Shown: piece by piece, positions 63,888 to 64,000 of the stretch
Position numbering within the stretch: the first letter of the stretch is position 1
How the letters are laid out: every line of letters starts with the position of its first letter
NCBI GenBank assembly: GCA_018806985.1
Contig: JADANN010000057.1
Span: forward strand, 357,644 to 421,643
Reading direction: 5' to 3'
Source: Angiostrongylus vasorum
Taxonomy: Eukaryota; Nematoda; Chromadorea; Rhabditida; Metastrongylidae
Length of the DNA stretch: 64,000 nt
Position numbers and translations under genes: made by a program
Notes under the pieces: model-generated
Databases searched by the model: none
What the model saw: only the letters and a program-made list of their open reading frames with translations
What the model was told of the DNA's origin: nothing

Positions 63888-64000
63888 ACACAAAATACAC
63901 CTAGTTCGGTTTTCTCTTCAATTAGATCCAAGTGGTACAAATTCAAAGAATTCCTAGTGGTTTCATCAGAACAGGTCAACCCGTTAATTATTGTCATTGC

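Larger units (their letters stand above)
61378..64000. repeat. Large duplicated segment, copy 2 (runs off the window)
   Basis: Partner of 49111-53290. It lacks the copy-1 SINE and the copy-1-specific 1.7 kb, but carries its own SINE (63681-63877) and an (AAGTATC)-tailed insertion (61700-61789). Divergence between copies is low over 61800-62880, with mostly single-base differences and a few homopolymer indels. Confidence 0.8.

Overview
This is eukaryotic DNA from a nematode, most likely a strongylid (hookworm-like) worm. The evidence is short exons split by GT/AG introns with TTTCAG-type acceptors, a likely spliced-leader acceptor six bases before a start codon (27352-27366), an mbr-1/E93-type transcription factor gene, and abundant RTE-type LINE remnants. 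The species call is inference. I see no bacterial operons, CRISPR arrays, rRNA genes or intact functional tRNA genes.

Layout. 1-2750: two fold-back elements flanking a decayed RTE LINE (about 300-2350, +). 2750-13885: mostly unassigned sequence with one tRNA-derived SINE, long (TA)n tracts, an (AAGTATC)-tailed retroposon and two GC-richer patches. 13886-18656 (+): the 3' part of an mbr-1-like gene, with a Cys-containing N-terminal region, a PLDLS co-repressor motif and two Pipsqueak helix-turn-helix domains. 18657-27350: repeat-rich intergenic DNA. 27373-46045 (+): a large multi-exon gene of unknown family. It starts with a signal peptide, runs through Thr/Ser-rich and charged coiled-coil-like exons, and ends at TAA 46043-46045. 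Its introns hold at least four RTE fragments, a SINE and a complete fold-back element. 46046-64000: dense repeats, including Penelope-like element (PLE) fragments with a GIY-YIG signature, hammerhead-ribozyme-like motifs, and two copies of a multi-kilobase segment (49111-53290 and 61378-64000).

Two host loci are well supported; the rest is mainly transposable-element archaeology. The duplicated segments serve as empty-site controls for one another: each carries a SINE, flanked by a target-site duplication, where the other has none. The PLE-type repeats carry a dispersed hammerhead-like core in about ten states of decay, the most unusual signal in the window.

Limits: the mbr-1 5' exons, and one or more exons joining the two halves of the large gene, could not be placed. 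Two exon-level anomalies need checking: an in-frame stop formed at the predicted 15409/17617 junction, and a one-base frameshift in a G5 run at 42209-42213.
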